Source: Haloferax marinum
GTDB taxonomy: Archaea > Halobacteriota > Halobacteria > Halobacteriales > Haloferacaceae
DNA: 64,000 nt
Direction of reading: 5' to 3'
Assembly (NCBI RefSeq): GCF_009674625.1
Contig: NZ_WKJQ01000001.1
Coordinates: 124,001-188,000, forward strand
Shown piece after piece: positions 8,667-17,514 of the stretch. Under the pieces are notes generated by a model, which was not told the origin of the DNA, did no database searches, and was given only the letters and a program-made list of their open reading frames with translations. Within the stretch, counting starts at the first letter, position 1. Each line of letters opens with the position of its first letter. The translations under genes and the position numbers were made by a program.

Positions 8667-8794
8667 TCTATTGGTCCGCGACGAGACGGTTCAGACGACC
8701 GATAGCTTGTCGAAAACCGCCGTGCGACGCCGTTTCACACACGACAGTTTGTGTCTCACGCACGCATATCCCTTCAGACAGCTATCACGTTCTC

Positions 8795-9850
8795 ATGAAC
8801 CGGCGAAACTTCCTCCAGTGCGCCGCACTCGCCGGCGTCGGGTCGGTCGCAGGGTGTACGTCGCAGCTTTCTCAGACCGTTCTCACACCGGTCGTCGACT
8901 CGGACGACTTCGAGACACACCTCCACTTCGGCCCGCAAGCCGACCGTGTTGCCACCGCGACGTTCCGAACCCACGGGGGCGTCGCCACCGGGCAGACACC
9001 GCTCCGGTTCACGCTGTCGCACCGCGACGGGACACGAGTGGAATCGATGTCTGTCTCTGCCACCGCTCTCTCAGACGACTCCGAGCACCCGACACCCGTC
9101 GCACTCGGCCTCGAAGGCGACGTTTTCGGTTCGACGACGACGTTCTCCCGGATGGCCGACGGCACGCCTATCGTCGAGTTCTCCGACCTCGGTGATGGCG
9201 GCCGTGACAACGTCCATCTCGACCTCTGGTTCAGCCCCGACGACACGCCCCCGACGGAGTGTGCCGTCAGCGTCGTCGCCGATGTCCACGAGACTGGCTC
9301 GTTTGGGAGCACCTACAACTGTCACGGGGGACGGTGTTGTCGCTTCGAGGTCTGTAATCTGCCGTCAGAGAGTTGGTCTGGTCTCGCCGCGCAGTTTTTC
9401 TTCGTCGAGTGCCGACGGACTGACATGGACGTAGACGCCGTCCTCATCTACGACGGTGAGTGCCCATACTGCTCTCTCGCTGCGACTGCGCTGAAACAAC
9501 TCGACGACGTGGAGGCCATCTCCTGGTACGACGACGCCGCACAGGCGTTCTTAGCCGCCCAGTTCGAAGACGTCCCCTTCGCGATGGTTCTCGCAGACCG
9601 GCGCGAAAACCGCGTGTACGCCGGCCGAGCAGCAGCGAAGGAACTGTCCACGAGGGCAGGCATGCCAACTCTCGTCGGCAGTCTCGTCCGCGACAACTAC
9701 GAGACGATCGCCCGCGTCGTCGGCGTCGCGAGTCGACGAGGGAGGGACCCGGACGACGTACACAGTCGGTATCCGATGCACCCCGACGCCCTCGACGTCT
9801 TCGACGAACTCGCACGACACGCCGAACCGCGGCCCGCCGCACTTTCGTAG
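8795..9850 (+). CDS. Tat lipoprotein in continuous frame with a DCC thiol-oxidoreductase domain
   Basis: The ATG at 8795 starts NRRNFLQCAALAGVGSVAGC, a Tat signal with lipobox. A beta-rich domain of about 185 residues follows and ends in a Cys-rich segment (NCHGGRCCRFEVCN). No stop codon separates this from MDVDAVLIYDGECPYC, the start of a DCC (DUF393) thioredoxin-fold domain at 9425. As written it is a 351-residue fusion that would export the redox domain. Two separate genes with a lost stop are at least as likely: the DCC part has a natural ATG, and a one-base change near 9395-9424 would restore a stop 1-4 bp before it. The lipoprotein half is of unknown function. Confidence 0.6.
   Translation: MNRRNFLQCAALAGVGSVAGCTSQLSQTVLTPVVDSDDFETHLHFGPQADRVATATFRTHGGVATGQTPLRFTLSHRDGTRVESMSVSATALSDDSEHPTPVALGLEGDVFGSTTTFSRMADGTPIVEFSDLGDGGRDNVHLDLWFSPDDTPPTECAVSVVADVHETGSFGSTYNCHGGRCCRFEVCNLPSESWSGLAAQFFFVECRRTDMDVDAVLIYDGECPYCSLAATALKQLDDVEAISWYDDAAQAFLAAQFEDVPFAMVLADRRENRVYAGRAAAKELSTRAGMPTLVGSLVRDNYETIARVVGVASRRGRDPDDVHSRYPMHPDALDVFDELARHAEPRPAALS
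9425..9850 (+). CDS. DCC (DUF393) family thiol-disulfide oxidoreductase
   Basis: If translated separately from the ATG at 9425, this is a 141-residue protein starting with YDGECPYCSLAA (Cys13 and Cys16), the CxxC-bearing first motif of the DCC family. The YDAAQAFL and PFAMVL segments fit a small thioredoxin-like fold. The usual DCC length is about 110-140 residues, so the region is complete by itself. Its substrate is unknown. See the overlapping entry from 8795 for the in-frame fusion. Confidence 0.7.
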   Translation: MDVDAVLIYDGECPYCSLAATALKQLDDVEAISWYDDAAQAFLAAQFEDVPFAMVLADRRENRVYAGRAAAKELSTRAGMPTLVGSLVRDNYETIARVVGVASRRGRDPDDVHSRYPMHPDALDVFDELARHAEPRPAALS

Positions 9851-9871
9851 GGCTCCCTCGAACAGACTCCT

Positions 9872-10348
9872 GTGACCGTTTACTCGCTCGCACCTGGTGA
9901 CCTCGGCACTGACGACGACCCGGTCGAACTGGACACACGTTCGCCCCGAGGGACGTACGCGCTCGTCTTTCGCGTCCCCGAAACGACCATCGAAGTCGGT
10001 GCGCTCGGCGAGTGCGAACTCGACGCCGGCGGATACGTCTACGTGGGGAGTGCGTTCGGACCAGGTGGACTCCGACGAGTGCTCAGACATCGCCGCGTCG
10101 CTTCTGGGGACCACGACGCCCGGCACTGGCACGTCGATTATCTCGGCGGGCATACCGACGTCGAACTCGCTCGCGTCGTCTGTGCCACCGACCACGACGT
10201 GGAGTGCTCCGTCGCGTCTGCGCTCGATGCGGCCGCTCTCTCTGGATTTGGGTCGTCAGACTGCGACTGCGAAGCACATCTCGCTCGGTTCGACGACGTC
10301 GAGACAGCGGCGTCGCTCGTCGAATCGGTGTTTCGTCGGAAAATTTGA
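9872..10348 (+). CDS. DUF123 / GIY-YIG-like (Uri-type) nuclease domain protein
   Basis: A GTG start at 9872, 21 bp after the DCC stop, gives 158 residues. The core motifs RGTYALVFRV (about residue 29), GGYVYVGSAFGPGGLRRVLRHR (about 52-73) and HWHVDYL (about 84) are those of the DUF123 family, a GIY-YIG-like fold annotated as Uri-superfamily endonuclease, often fused to endonuclease III. A C-terminal pair of Cys (SDCDCEAHL) completes the family pattern. A nucleic-acid cleavage or repair role is inferred from the fold only. The stop codon overlaps the first of two strong hairpins. Confidence 0.85.
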   Translation: MTVYSLAPGDLGTDDDPVELDTRSPRGTYALVFRVPETTIEVGALGECELDAGGYVYVGSAFGPGGLRRVLRHRRVASGDHDARHWHVDYLGGHTDVELARVVCATDHDVECSVASALDAAALSGFGSSDCDCEAHLARFDDVETAASLVESVFRRKI

Positions 10349-10371
10349 AAGGGGAAGTCCAGTCCCCTTTC
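10347..10371 (+). terminator. Hairpin at the end of the DUF123 gene
   Basis: GAAAGGGGA, a 7-nt loop and TCCCCTTTC form a perfect 9-bp stem that starts inside the stop codon. The position suggests transcription termination or 3'-end protection. There is no long T tract. Confidence 0.5.
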
Positions 10372-10374
10372 GAC

Positions 10375-10406
10375 TGCCCAAACCGGACCGGGCACCCCGG
10401 TTTGGC
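10375..10406 (+). terminator. Second hairpin after the DUF123 gene
   Basis: GCCCAAACCGG pairs with CCGGTTTGGC across a 10- to 11-nt loop, with one bulged C. It lies 3 bp after the first hairpin. Together they form a double stem-loop 3' region of the transcript. Confidence 0.45.
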
Positions 10407-10554
10407 AGTGTAGCCGGTTGTCAGAGGCACCCCGGCGTGATACTATACACGACGAAGTGACTTTACCTCATCTCTCGACTAATCTCTTCACGAGTTGAAC
10501 ACTAGTATATAAATGTTTTTATCACTTATACACAGACTGCCGATTCTGAACCAA

Positions 10555-10562
10555 TTTAAATA
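10555..10562 (+). promoter_or_regulatory. TATA box of the HTH regulator gene
   Basis: TTTAAATA in an AT-rich upstream region (10500-10562). The spacing to the ATG at 10586 fits archaeal TATA-to-start distance and decides the start codon used above. Confidence 0.55.
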
Positions 10563-10585
10563 CCTCGACGTTCATGGATGTTGAC

Positions 10586-11425
10586 ATGGTTGCGCCCGAC
10601 CACAGTGACGTGTTCGACGTACTCAGGTCGAGGGCAGAGATACTCGTTGCGCTCTCTGGGGAGGGCAAATCACCGGCCGACCTATCGGCCGACCTGTCGG
10701 TATCCCGGTCGACAATCGACCGTGGTCTTCACGAACTCGAACGTGCCGAGTTCGTCGAGGTCGCAGATAGCGTCGCAACGTTGACGCTGTCCGGTCGGTT
10801 GGCGCTGGAGACGTACACGACTCTCGTCGAAGAGTTAGACGAAATCGGGTCGGTCGCTGGTGCACTCGAGTCGTTGCCATCAGAGATAGCGGTCGACCCA
10901 GTGATGGTCAGGGGCGGCAGTGCCGTCGTCGCTGCGTCCCCTGACGACGAGCGACCACTCGACCAACTGCGCTCGTTTATCGAGGGTGCGACGTCGATTC
11001 GCGGGTGTGTCCGAGAGTCCGCAGAAGCACAGGTCGAGTTGTACTACCAGCGTGTCGTCGAAGACGACGTTTCCGTCTCTCTCGTCGCAACAGCGGACGT
11101 CGTCGGACGACTCATCGGCACGCGTCGTCCACAACTCGCCGAACTCCTGGGGACCGACTCGTTCACGCTACGAACGACCGATACGCTTCCGTACTCGCTT
11201 TTCGTCTTCGAACTTCCCCGGCGGTCTGTCGCGGTCCTCGCACTCTACGACGCGGGCCGTCTCGCCGGTGTCGTTTCCAGCGACTCGCCCGACGCGGTGG
11301 CGTGGGCACACGACCAACTCGACCGCTGGTGGAACGAGTCGGACTCCCTCCCACTCTCGACCGACGCCGAAACCGACACCGACACCGCGGCCGAAACCGA
11401 CGCTGACGCCGCCGCCGACGAGTAA
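10586..11425 (+). CDS. HTH transcriptional regulator with FilR1-type C-terminal domain
   Basis: The 279-residue protein has an N-terminal winged HTH (about residues 5-65: DLSVSRSTIDRGLHELE). A middle/C-terminal domain (about 95-250) is of the kind found in archaeal FilR1-like regulators, with LPYSLFVFEL near the end. The tail is a low-complexity Asp/Thr/Ala run. I chose the ATG at 10586 rather than the in-frame ATG at 10574, because the TTTAAATA box at 10555-10562 is about 27 bp upstream of it, the normal spacing for a leaderless transcript. No target can be inferred; the neighbours do not form an operon with it. Confidence 0.82.
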   Translation: MVAPDHSDVFDVLRSRAEILVALSGEGKSPADLSADLSVSRSTIDRGLHELERAEFVEVADSVATLTLSGRLALETYTTLVEELDEIGSVAGALESLPSEIAVDPVMVRGGSAVVAASPDDERPLDQLRSFIEGATSIRGCVRESAEAQVELYYQRVVEDDVSVSLVATADVVGRLIGTRRPQLAELLGTDSFTLRTTDTLPYSLFVFELPRRSVAVLALYDAGRLAGVVSSDSPDAVAWAHDQLDRWWNESDSLPLSTDAETDTDTAAETDADAAADE

Positions 11426-11509
11426 CTCTCACCGTCCACTCTTGCTTCGTCGTCCAGCGGTTACGGGCCGACCCCAACGACTTACGAGGGTCGGGTCGAA
11501 GTGGTGGCA

Positions 11510-12661
11510 ATGACCGCGACGTTTCCCCCGATTCCCTATCTGGAGTGGATTCGCAGGCGTGTCGACGAAGCGACGTACGACCTCGCAACGAGCGACCTCA
11601 GAGTGACGTCCGACGACGGCGGTGTCGTTCCGACCGTCCTCGAAGGCCTTCCTGACCCCGAAGACGAGACCGAGACGCTCGAACAGCAACTCGCGATTCG
11701 GTACGACGTCCCCGAGTCGAGGGTCCTCGTCACGGCCGGCGCGTCGAGCGCGAACTACCTCGCGGCCTGTGCGTTACTGGACCGTGCTGCCCACGACCTC
11801 GAGGAGGCCGAAGACGACCAGGCTGACGACGAACAGCGCACGAACAGACCGCAAGTGCTCGTCGAGAAACCGGGGTACGAACCGCTCAGTGCCGTTCCTG
11901 AGGCGCTGGGTGCTCGCGTCGACCGATACGTTCGGCCGCCGGAGTACGACTACGACATCGAACCACGGCGAATCCCTGCCGCAGCGTCGGAGTCGTTCGC
12001 CTACGCTATCGTCACGAACCGACACAACCCATCTGGCCGCCTCGCCTCCCGTGTCGAACTCGCGGAGATGGCACGTGTCGCGGCCGATTCCGGCGGCCAC
12101 CTCCTCGTCGACGAGGTGTACGCCCCGTACGTGGCGCCGGCGCAGGATGGGCCGTTCGGCGGTGTCTCCGCTGCGGGTCTCCCGAACGTCGTCACTACCG
12201 GGTCGCTCACGAAGTTCCACGGCCTCGGAGGGCTCCGAATCGGGTGGATGATTGCCGGGCCCGAACTCGTCGAGCGGGCCCGGTCGGTGTCGATGTACAA
12301 CCCATCTGTTGCCGACCCGAGTCGGAAACTCGCACGCCGCGCGCTCCACAACGGCGAGAAGATAGCGACCGCGGCCCGCGACCAACTCTCGAAGAACCAC
12401 GACCGGTTGGCGTCGTTCGTCGCAGACCGACCGACGCTCTCCGGCCGAATCCACTCCGGCGGGACGTTCGCGTTCCTCTCACACGACGAACTCGACGGCG
12501 ACGAAGTCGTCGACGCAGCGTGGGAGGCAGGTGTCCTCGTCGTTCCTGGTCGGTTCTTCGACGACCCCGAGTCGTTCAGAATCGCACTCGGCGGCACTCC
12601 CGACGAGATGGACGCCGCACTGGACGCGTTCGGAAACGTGCTGGACGACTTGGTGAACTGA
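11510..12661 (+). CDS. PLP-dependent class I/II aminotransferase
   Basis: The 383-residue protein (ATG at 11510; an ATG 9 bp earlier is possible) has the fold-type I layout. It has VLVTAGASSANYLA near residue 75, VTNRHNPSG (substrate/PLP-binding Asn) near 168, LLVDEVYAPYV (Asp pairing with the pyridine N) near 200, and GSLTKFHGLGGLRIGW, whose Lys is the Schiff-base residue, near 230. These match aspartate/histidinol-phosphate type aminotransferases, but substrate specificity is not decidable from sequence. An acidic insertion (EEAEDDQADDEQ) near residue 105 is a haloarchaeal adaptation. It stands alone between two unrelated genes. Confidence 0.85.
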   Translation: MTATFPPIPYLEWIRRRVDEATYDLATSDLRVTSDDGGVVPTVLEGLPDPEDETETLEQQLAIRYDVPESRVLVTAGASSANYLAACALLDRAAHDLEEAEDDQADDEQRTNRPQVLVEKPGYEPLSAVPEALGARVDRYVRPPEYDYDIEPRRIPAAASESFAYAIVTNRHNPSGRLASRVELAEMARVAADSGGHLLVDEVYAPYVAPAQDGPFGGVSAAGLPNVVTTGSLTKFHGLGGLRIGWMIAGPELVERARSVSMYNPSVADPSRKLARRALHNGEKIATAARDQLSKNHDRLASFVADRPTLSGRIHSGGTFAFLSHDELDGDEVVDAAWEAGVLVVPGRFFDDPESFRIALGGTPDEMDAALDAFGNVLDDLVN

Positions 12662-12800
12662 ACCGCTCTGACCGAGTTCGTGACACGAACGCTTCGGTTC
12701 CACGACAGTCACGAATATTGTAAGACGGAGGGAAGAGGTCTCAGGAGACGAGAATCTACGTGCGTTGCTATGTGGATACAACCCATCGATACACGGTGCG

Positions 12801-13514
12801 ATGAGTGACGTATCAGTCTCTACAGCGGAACGACAAATCGACGAATCGGTCCCCGAAATATCTCGGAGACAGACCGGCAGACGCCGTGCTCGACGACTCC
12901 TCGCTGCTGTCTTCGCCGTGGTCACCTACTGGACGGTCATCCGGCCCCGAATGCTGAACTGGGGGGCGACGCCTACAGAAGTCAGGCGACCGATGGCCGG
13001 CGACGCCTTGCTTCCAGAACCCGACGGTGAATCGACGATGGTCATCAGCATCGACGCCCCACCGGAGGACATCTGGCCGTGGCTTCGACAACTCGGTCAA
13101 GGCCGTGGGGGATTCTACAGTTACGAGTGGGCAGAGAACCTCGTTGGTCTCGACATCCACAACGCCGACGAAATCATCGACGAGTATCAGGACATCTCCA
13201 TCGGTGACACGGTTCGACTCGGCCCCGACAATCACCTCGAAGTCGCGGCAATCAGCGCCGAGCGCGCACTCGTGCTCAAAACCCCCAACCAACCGCCGTG
13301 GTGGGTCTGGTCGTTCGTCCTCGACCCGGTCTCCGAGACGGAAACTCGACTCGTCGTTCGCTCGCGGATTCGGTTACCCGACAACCCGGTTGCACGGGTC
13401 GCGAGTCAGCTAGTACTCGACCCGGTGTCGTTCGTGATGACACGCGGAATGCTCCGCGGCATCAAGGAGCGAGTGGAATCCGCTGGCCGTGAAAAGGAAC
13501 TTCTCGACGTGTAG
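12801..13514 (+). CDS. SRPBCC-family membrane-associated protein
   Basis: The ATG at 12801 gives 237 residues. A basic segment (RRQTGRRRARR) precedes one hydrophobic helix at about 38-52, then a START/SRPBCC-like domain begins with MVISIDAPPEDIWPWLRQLGQGRGGFYSYEW (about 75-105). The typical hydrophobic-cavity pattern continues through RLVVRSRIRLP near residue 195. Similar proteins in bacteria and archaea are uncharacterised. A lipid- or small-hydrophobe-binding role is inferred from the fold. The longer in-frame start at 12765 was not chosen because MSDVSVSTAE looks like a native haloarchaeal N terminus. Confidence 0.75.
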   Translation: MSDVSVSTAERQIDESVPEISRRQTGRRRARRLLAAVFAVVTYWTVIRPRMLNWGATPTEVRRPMAGDALLPEPDGESTMVISIDAPPEDIWPWLRQLGQGRGGFYSYEWAENLVGLDIHNADEIIDEYQDISIGDTVRLGPDNHLEVAAISAERALVLKTPNQPPWWVWSFVLDPVSETETRLVVRSRIRLPDNPVARVASQLVLDPVSFVMTRGMLRGIKERVESAGREKELLDV

Positions 13515-13675
13515 CAGCTCTCGAAACCTATTTTTCTGTAGTGGTGCGTGTCGTGAGCGAGTCGGCTCTGTCGGTCGGAGTGCACGTTCTCGTGCGGCAC
13601 TGGACGCGTTCGGCACCGTACTGGACAGTCTCTAACGACGGGACGACGCACAAAAATCGAGACGAGTATCGAGGG

Positions 13676-14044
13676 TTAATTTTCGGCGTTTGGGTGGCAG
13701 TTCTCGCCACTGTTACGGGGTGCTTTCAGGTTCCCCTCGTCGATTTCGTTGTGAATCGAGTTGGCGTGGTCGGGGTGGAAGCTCTTTTCTCTAACCGGGT
13801 CTCGGAGGTTCGGGTTGTGGTCGAACGCGGTCTGTGATGCAGGACTGTCCGCGTCTGGACGGTATGGGTAGTGCGGTGAGGCGTACTCGTCTTCGCCGTT
13901 CCCCTGCCCTGGAATCTTACACGCTGGATTGTGCGCCGCTGCCGGGCCGACGAAGAGGACCATCGAACCGACGACCATCAACGCGACGAAGATGGCGATG
14001 CGTCGACGTGACCCAAGTCGAATAACTGTTGACAACACTGACAT
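13676..14044 (-). CDS. Secreted small protein, Asn/His/Pro-rich, unknown function
   Basis: From the ATG at 14044, 122 residues start MSVLSTVIRLGSRRRIAIFV. A signal peptide with a hydrophobic core at about 16-36 probably ends near VGPAAAHNP. The mature part is polar and rich in His, Pro and Asn, with two Cys (ACKIPGQGNG and ENCHPNAEN) that could form a disulphide. No known domain is recognised. An upstream in-frame ATG at 14104 would add 20 residues. It lies downstream of, and convergent with, the SRPBCC gene. Confidence 0.55.
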   Translation of the reverse strand: MSVLSTVIRLGSRRRIAIFVALMVVGSMVLFVGPAAAHNPACKIPGQGNGEDEYASPHYPYRPDADSPASQTAFDHNPNLRDPVREKSFHPDHANSIHNEIDEGNLKAPRNSGENCHPNAEN

Positions 14045-14284
14045 TACGGAATACACGACGACGGCGACCCGCTTTGTAACGAACGAGTTATTCAGCAAAA
14101 ACATCCTATTATTCCGATACGTCTCGGGGATTCCGGTGGAAATCCGGGTTAATAATCACACGTTGAAGACTGTCCAGTCCTCACGTTTGTCGTAATTTTC
14201 TGAAGAAAAAACGGGGGCGCCGTCAGATGACCGAACGGTGATAGCTTCGAGTACCGAACGGGACCTCCGTTCGAGAGGAGGTGG

Positions 14285-14338
14285 TTATGGATGGCCGCCC
14301 ACGTGTGGATGACCGCCCACGTGTGGATGGCCGCCTAC
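14285..14338. repeat. 3 x 18-bp tandem repeat on the stop codon of the dehydrogenase gene
   Basis: Units 14285-14302, 14303-14320 and 14321-14338 share GGATGRCCGCCYAC. The last unit contains the TAG stop (14335-14337) of the gene at 14335-17412. On that gene's strand the repeat begins at its stop and extends downstream. Confidence 0.8.
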
Positions 14339-17300
14339 GCTTCGAGAGCGCGGGCGAGCATCTCGACCGGATGCGGCGGTTCTTCGTCGACACCCATGTC
14401 TTCGAGTTGGGACCGGCACGACGCACCCGGTGCGACGACGACGTCGCCCGGACTCTCTGCGACCTGGTCCGAGAGGATGTCGCCAATCGCCATCGACATG
14501 GAGTAGTGTTCTTCTTCGTAGCCGAACGACCCGGACATCCCACAACACGTCGAGTCCAGTGGGTCGACGTCGTAACCCGCACGGCGGAGGACGCCCACCG
14601 CGTGGTGGTCTTTCTTCGTGGACTTCTGGTGACAGTGGCCGTGGTACGTCAGGTAGTCGTTCTGCGGGAGGAACGAGAGAGACTCGTCCAGTCGGAACGT
14701 GTCGAAGAACTCCATGATGCCGTAGGAGTTGGCGGCGACTGCCTCGACGTCGTCGCCGGAGAGCAAGTCGAGGTAGTCCGACTGGAACATCACGGCGTCA
14801 GAGGGTTCACAGAGGACGACGTCCCACCCGTCTTCGACGAACGGGGCGAGGACGTCGACGTTCTGCCGTGCGTCGTCACGTGCCTTGTCGAGGAAGCCCT
14901 TCGAGTGCGGCGGTCGGCCGGACCCGGCGACACCGTCGGGGACGCGGACGTGGACGTTCGCCGCTTCGAGCGCCTCGACGGCGGCTTTCCCGACTTCGGG
15001 GTGGTTGTAGTTCGTGTAGGTGTCTGGGAACAACAGCACTTTGCGTTCGGCTTGTTGCTCTGCGACCTGTGTCGCACCGCGCGACTCGAACCAGTCGACG
15101 AAACTCGTCGAGTGGAACTTCGGCAGCGAGCGCTCCTTGGCGATGCCGATGGTCTTTTCCATCACCGTTCGCGCACCGGGAATCTTCGTCGCGGTGTTCG
15201 CCAGCGGTGCGAACGTCGACCCGAGTGCGGACAGCGAGTCGATGTTGGCGAAAATCTTGTCGCGGAGACTCGACCCGTTGCGCTGGTGGTACTCGTGGAC
15301 CACCTCGGCTTTCATCTTCGCCATGTCGACGCCGCTCGGGCAGTCTTTCGAACAGCCCTTACACCCGACACAAAGGTCCAGCACCTCGTGCGCGAACTCG
15401 TCGGTGAACATCTCGTCTTCGGGAAGGCCACCGCTCATCGCCTGACGGAGCATGTTGGCACGACCACGCGTCGCCTGAATCTCTTCTTCGGCGGCACGGA
15501 AGGTCGGACACATGACGCCGCCGACGGTGGATTGCTGGCCTCGACAGCCAGCACAGCCGTGGCAGAGTTCGACCATGCCTTCGAAGCCGTTGTCGTTGTC
15601 CCAGTTGAGTGTGGGGTCGAATCCGGCGTCGAGGTCGTAGTCGGGCGAGAACCGGAGGTTCTCGGTCATATCGTAGTCGCCACAGATGTTCCCCGGATTG
15701 AGTATCCAGTTGGGGTCGAACGCCGTCTTCAGGTCGCGGAAGACGTTCCAAAGGTGGTCACCGTACAGTTTGCGATTCCACTGCGTTCGGGCGCGCCCGT
15801 CGCCGTGTTCGCCGGAGACCGACCCACCGTACTTCACGACGAGGTCGGTCACTTCGTCGGCGATGGCTTCGAAGGTCTCGACGCCTTCGACTGTCTTCGT
15901 GTTGATGAGCGGGCGGATGTGGAGCACGCCTGGGCCCGCGTGGGCGTAGTAGGACGCGAAGGTGTCGTGGTCGTCGAGGATGTCCTGGAAGTCAGAGACG
16001 TACGCCGGAAGGTTCTCCGCCGGGATGGCGGTGTCTTCGATGTACGCGATGTGCTTCTCGTCGGTCGTCCGCGAGAGCAGAATCGGGAGTCCCGACTTGC
16101 GCATCTTCCAGAACTTCGCGCGGGTGTCTGCGTCGTGAGCCTCCATGAAGTCGGTCGCGACGTAGTCGTTTGCCGTCACTGAGTCGGCCCCGCCGTCCGG
16201 TTCGAACTCGGTTTCGGTGGTGTCGGGAAGTCGGTCTGCGACGAGATTCGCTACCTTTTGTTTTCCTTCCTCGTCGGAGTCTGCGTAGAACTCGACGAGG
16301 AGTGTCGAGTCCGTTCCCTCGGGGAGCATCCCGACGACGTCTGTGAACTCGGCCGTGTCGCGGGCGAGGTCCAAGAGCACGTCGTCCATGACCTCGACGG
16401 CCGCGGGTTCGTGTTCGAGGATGGGCGCAACGTCGCGCATTGCGTCGATGACGTCGTCGTAGGTGAGCAACGCGACAGATTTGGTCTCCGGAATCGTCTC
16501 GAGTGAGATGGTCGCCTCCGTGGCGATGGCGAGCGTTCCCTCGCTCCCTGCGATGAGGCGGGCGAGATTGACGCGCCCTGCTTCCCACTCGTCGTCGATG
16601 CCGGTGTCGTCGGGCGTCCGTCGCTCGCCGCGCATCTCGTCGACGAGCATGTCGAGGTTGTATCCCGAGACGTTGCGTTTGAGGTCCGGATATCGCTCCG
16701 AAATCTCGTCTGCCTCGTCGTCGAGAACCGAGACGACCTGCGCGTAGATTTGGGCTTCGAGCGACCCGTCTGGGTCGGCCGCCTCGCGGAGTTCGTCGAC
16801 GCTCATCTCACCGAACGTCGTCACCGTCCCGTCTGCGAGGACGACTTCGAGTTCTTCGATGTAGTAGTCAGTCTTCCCGTACTTCAGGGAGTGCGCACCG
16901 GTCGAGTTGTTCCCGATAGCACCACCGAGCGCGGAGCGGTCACCCCACGCCGGGTCGGGGGCGAACTTCAGGCCGTGGGGAGCCAACTCCTCGTTCAGTT
17001 CACCGAGTCGAACCCCGACTTCTGCACTCGCCGTCCGCGCGTCGGGGTCGATGTCGGAGACACCGCCCATGTGACGGACGAAGTCGAGAACGACCGCCTC
17101 GTTGACCGTCTGTCCGGCGAGACTCGTTCCGCCGCCGCGCGGGAGAACGGGTATCTCTCGTTCCGCGCAGTACTCCATCACCGCCGCCACGTCTGCCGTC
17201 GACTTCGGCATGACGACGCCGATGGGCATCTTCTCGTACGCCGAAGCGTCTGTGGCGTACAGCGTTCTCGAATAGGTGTCGAATCGCACGTCGCCCTCGA

Positions 17301-17412
17301 CGATGGATTCGAGGTCTTCGACCATCCCCGGCCGTTCTACCTCGTCGTTGACGTAGTCGTAGTTGCCCTCGAGCGAGGGGTCTGCGGCCGCTTCGTGCGT
17401 GTTGGATGCCAT
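14335..17412 (-). CDS. FAD/Fe-S D-2-hydroxyacid dehydrogenase (D-lactate type, GlcD-GlpC fusion)
   Basis: This 1025-residue fusion has an N-terminal FAD-binding-4 domain with VLPRGGGTSLAGQTV near residue 93 and GGAIGNNSTGAHSLKYG near 162. A FAD-oxidase C domain follows to about 560. Two Cys clusters come next (CHGCAGC, then CVGCKGCSKDCP near 690), and finally a CCG heterodisulphide-reductase-like domain (HGHCHQK, TCCGMSGSFGY). The layout is that of E. coli YdiJ and of archaeal FAD/Fe-S lactate dehydrogenases that pass electrons to the quinone pool. It follows the lactate permease on the same strand, which favours D-lactate as substrate; D-2-hydroxyglutarate is the alternative. A hairpin separates the two genes. 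Confidence 0.9.
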   Translation of the reverse strand: MASNTHEAAADPSLEGNYDYVNDEVERPGMVEDLESIVEGDVRFDTYSRTLYATDASAYEKMPIGVVMPKSTADVAAVMEYCAEREIPVLPRGGGTSLAGQTVNEAVVLDFVRHMGGVSDIDPDARTASAEVGVRLGELNEELAPHGLKFAPDPAWGDRSALGGAIGNNSTGAHSLKYGKTDYYIEELEVVLADGTVTTFGEMSVDELREAADPDGSLEAQIYAQVVSVLDDEADEISERYPDLKRNVSGYNLDMLVDEMRGERRTPDDTGIDDEWEAGRVNLARLIAGSEGTLAIATEATISLETIPETKSVALLTYDDVIDAMRDVAPILEHEPAAVEVMDDVLLDLARDTAEFTDVVGMLPEGTDSTLLVEFYADSDEEGKQKVANLVADRLPDTTETEFEPDGGADSVTANDYVATDFMEAHDADTRAKFWKMRKSGLPILLSRTTDEKHIAYIEDTAIPAENLPAYVSDFQDILDDHDTFASYYAHAGPGVLHIRPLINTKTVEGVETFEAIADEVTDLVVKYGGSVSGEHGDGRARTQWNRKLYGDHLWNVFRDLKTAFDPNWILNPGNICGDYDMTENLRFSPDYDLDAGFDPTLNWDNDNGFEGMVELCHGCAGCRGQQSTVGGVMCPTFRAAEEEIQATRGRANMLRQAMSGGLPEDEMFTDEFAHEVLDLCVGCKGCSKDCPSGVDMAKMKAEVVHEYHQRNGSSLRDKIFANIDSLSALGSTFAPLANTATKIPGARTVMEKTIGIAKERSLPKFHSTSFVDWFESRGATQVAEQQAERKVLLFPDTYTNYNHPEVGKAAVEALEAANVHVRVPDGVAGSGRPPHSKGFLDKARDDARQNVDVLAPFVEDGWDVVLCEPSDAVMFQSDYLDLLSGDDVEAVAANSYGIMEFFDTFRLDESLSFLPQNDYLTYHGHCHQKSTKKDHHAVGVLRRAGYDVDPLDSTCCGMSGSFGYEEEHYSMSMAIGDILSDQVAESPGDVVVAPGASCRSQLEDMGVDEEPPHPVEMLARALEA

Positions 17413-17450
17413 TGATTAGCTCTCTAGTAAGTCGATGTGTCTGAAACAAT

Positions 17451-17478
17451 AAAGACACCCTCGGATGGGTGTGTCTTT
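17451..17478 (-). terminator. Hairpin between lactate permease and dehydrogenase genes
   Basis: On the minus strand AAAGACAC pairs with GTGTCTTT around a 12-nt loop, followed by TTTATTG. It lies 37-64 bp after the permease stop and before the dehydrogenase start, so it may end or attenuate the permease transcript. Confidence 0.5.
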
Positions 17479-17488
17479 GGTTTGCGAA

Positions 17489-17503
17489 CGGTGCATCGTG
17501 GAA
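17489..17503. repeat. 15-bp direct repeat flanking lctP, downstream copy
   Basis: CGGTGCATCGTGGAA, identical to 19317-19331. This copy lies 12 bp past the permease stop and 77-91 bp before the dehydrogenase ATG. Its partner lies 57 bp upstream of the permease ATG. It is a candidate shared regulatory or RNA element. Confidence 0.6.
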
Positions 17504-17514
17504 ACGTCCACCGG

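Noticed and set aside
14281..16182. 633-codon open frame antisense to the FAD/Fe-S dehydrogenase
   Set aside because: It is a codon-bias shadow of a clearly recognised gene: composition is Arg/Val/Glu-rich with no domain pattern.
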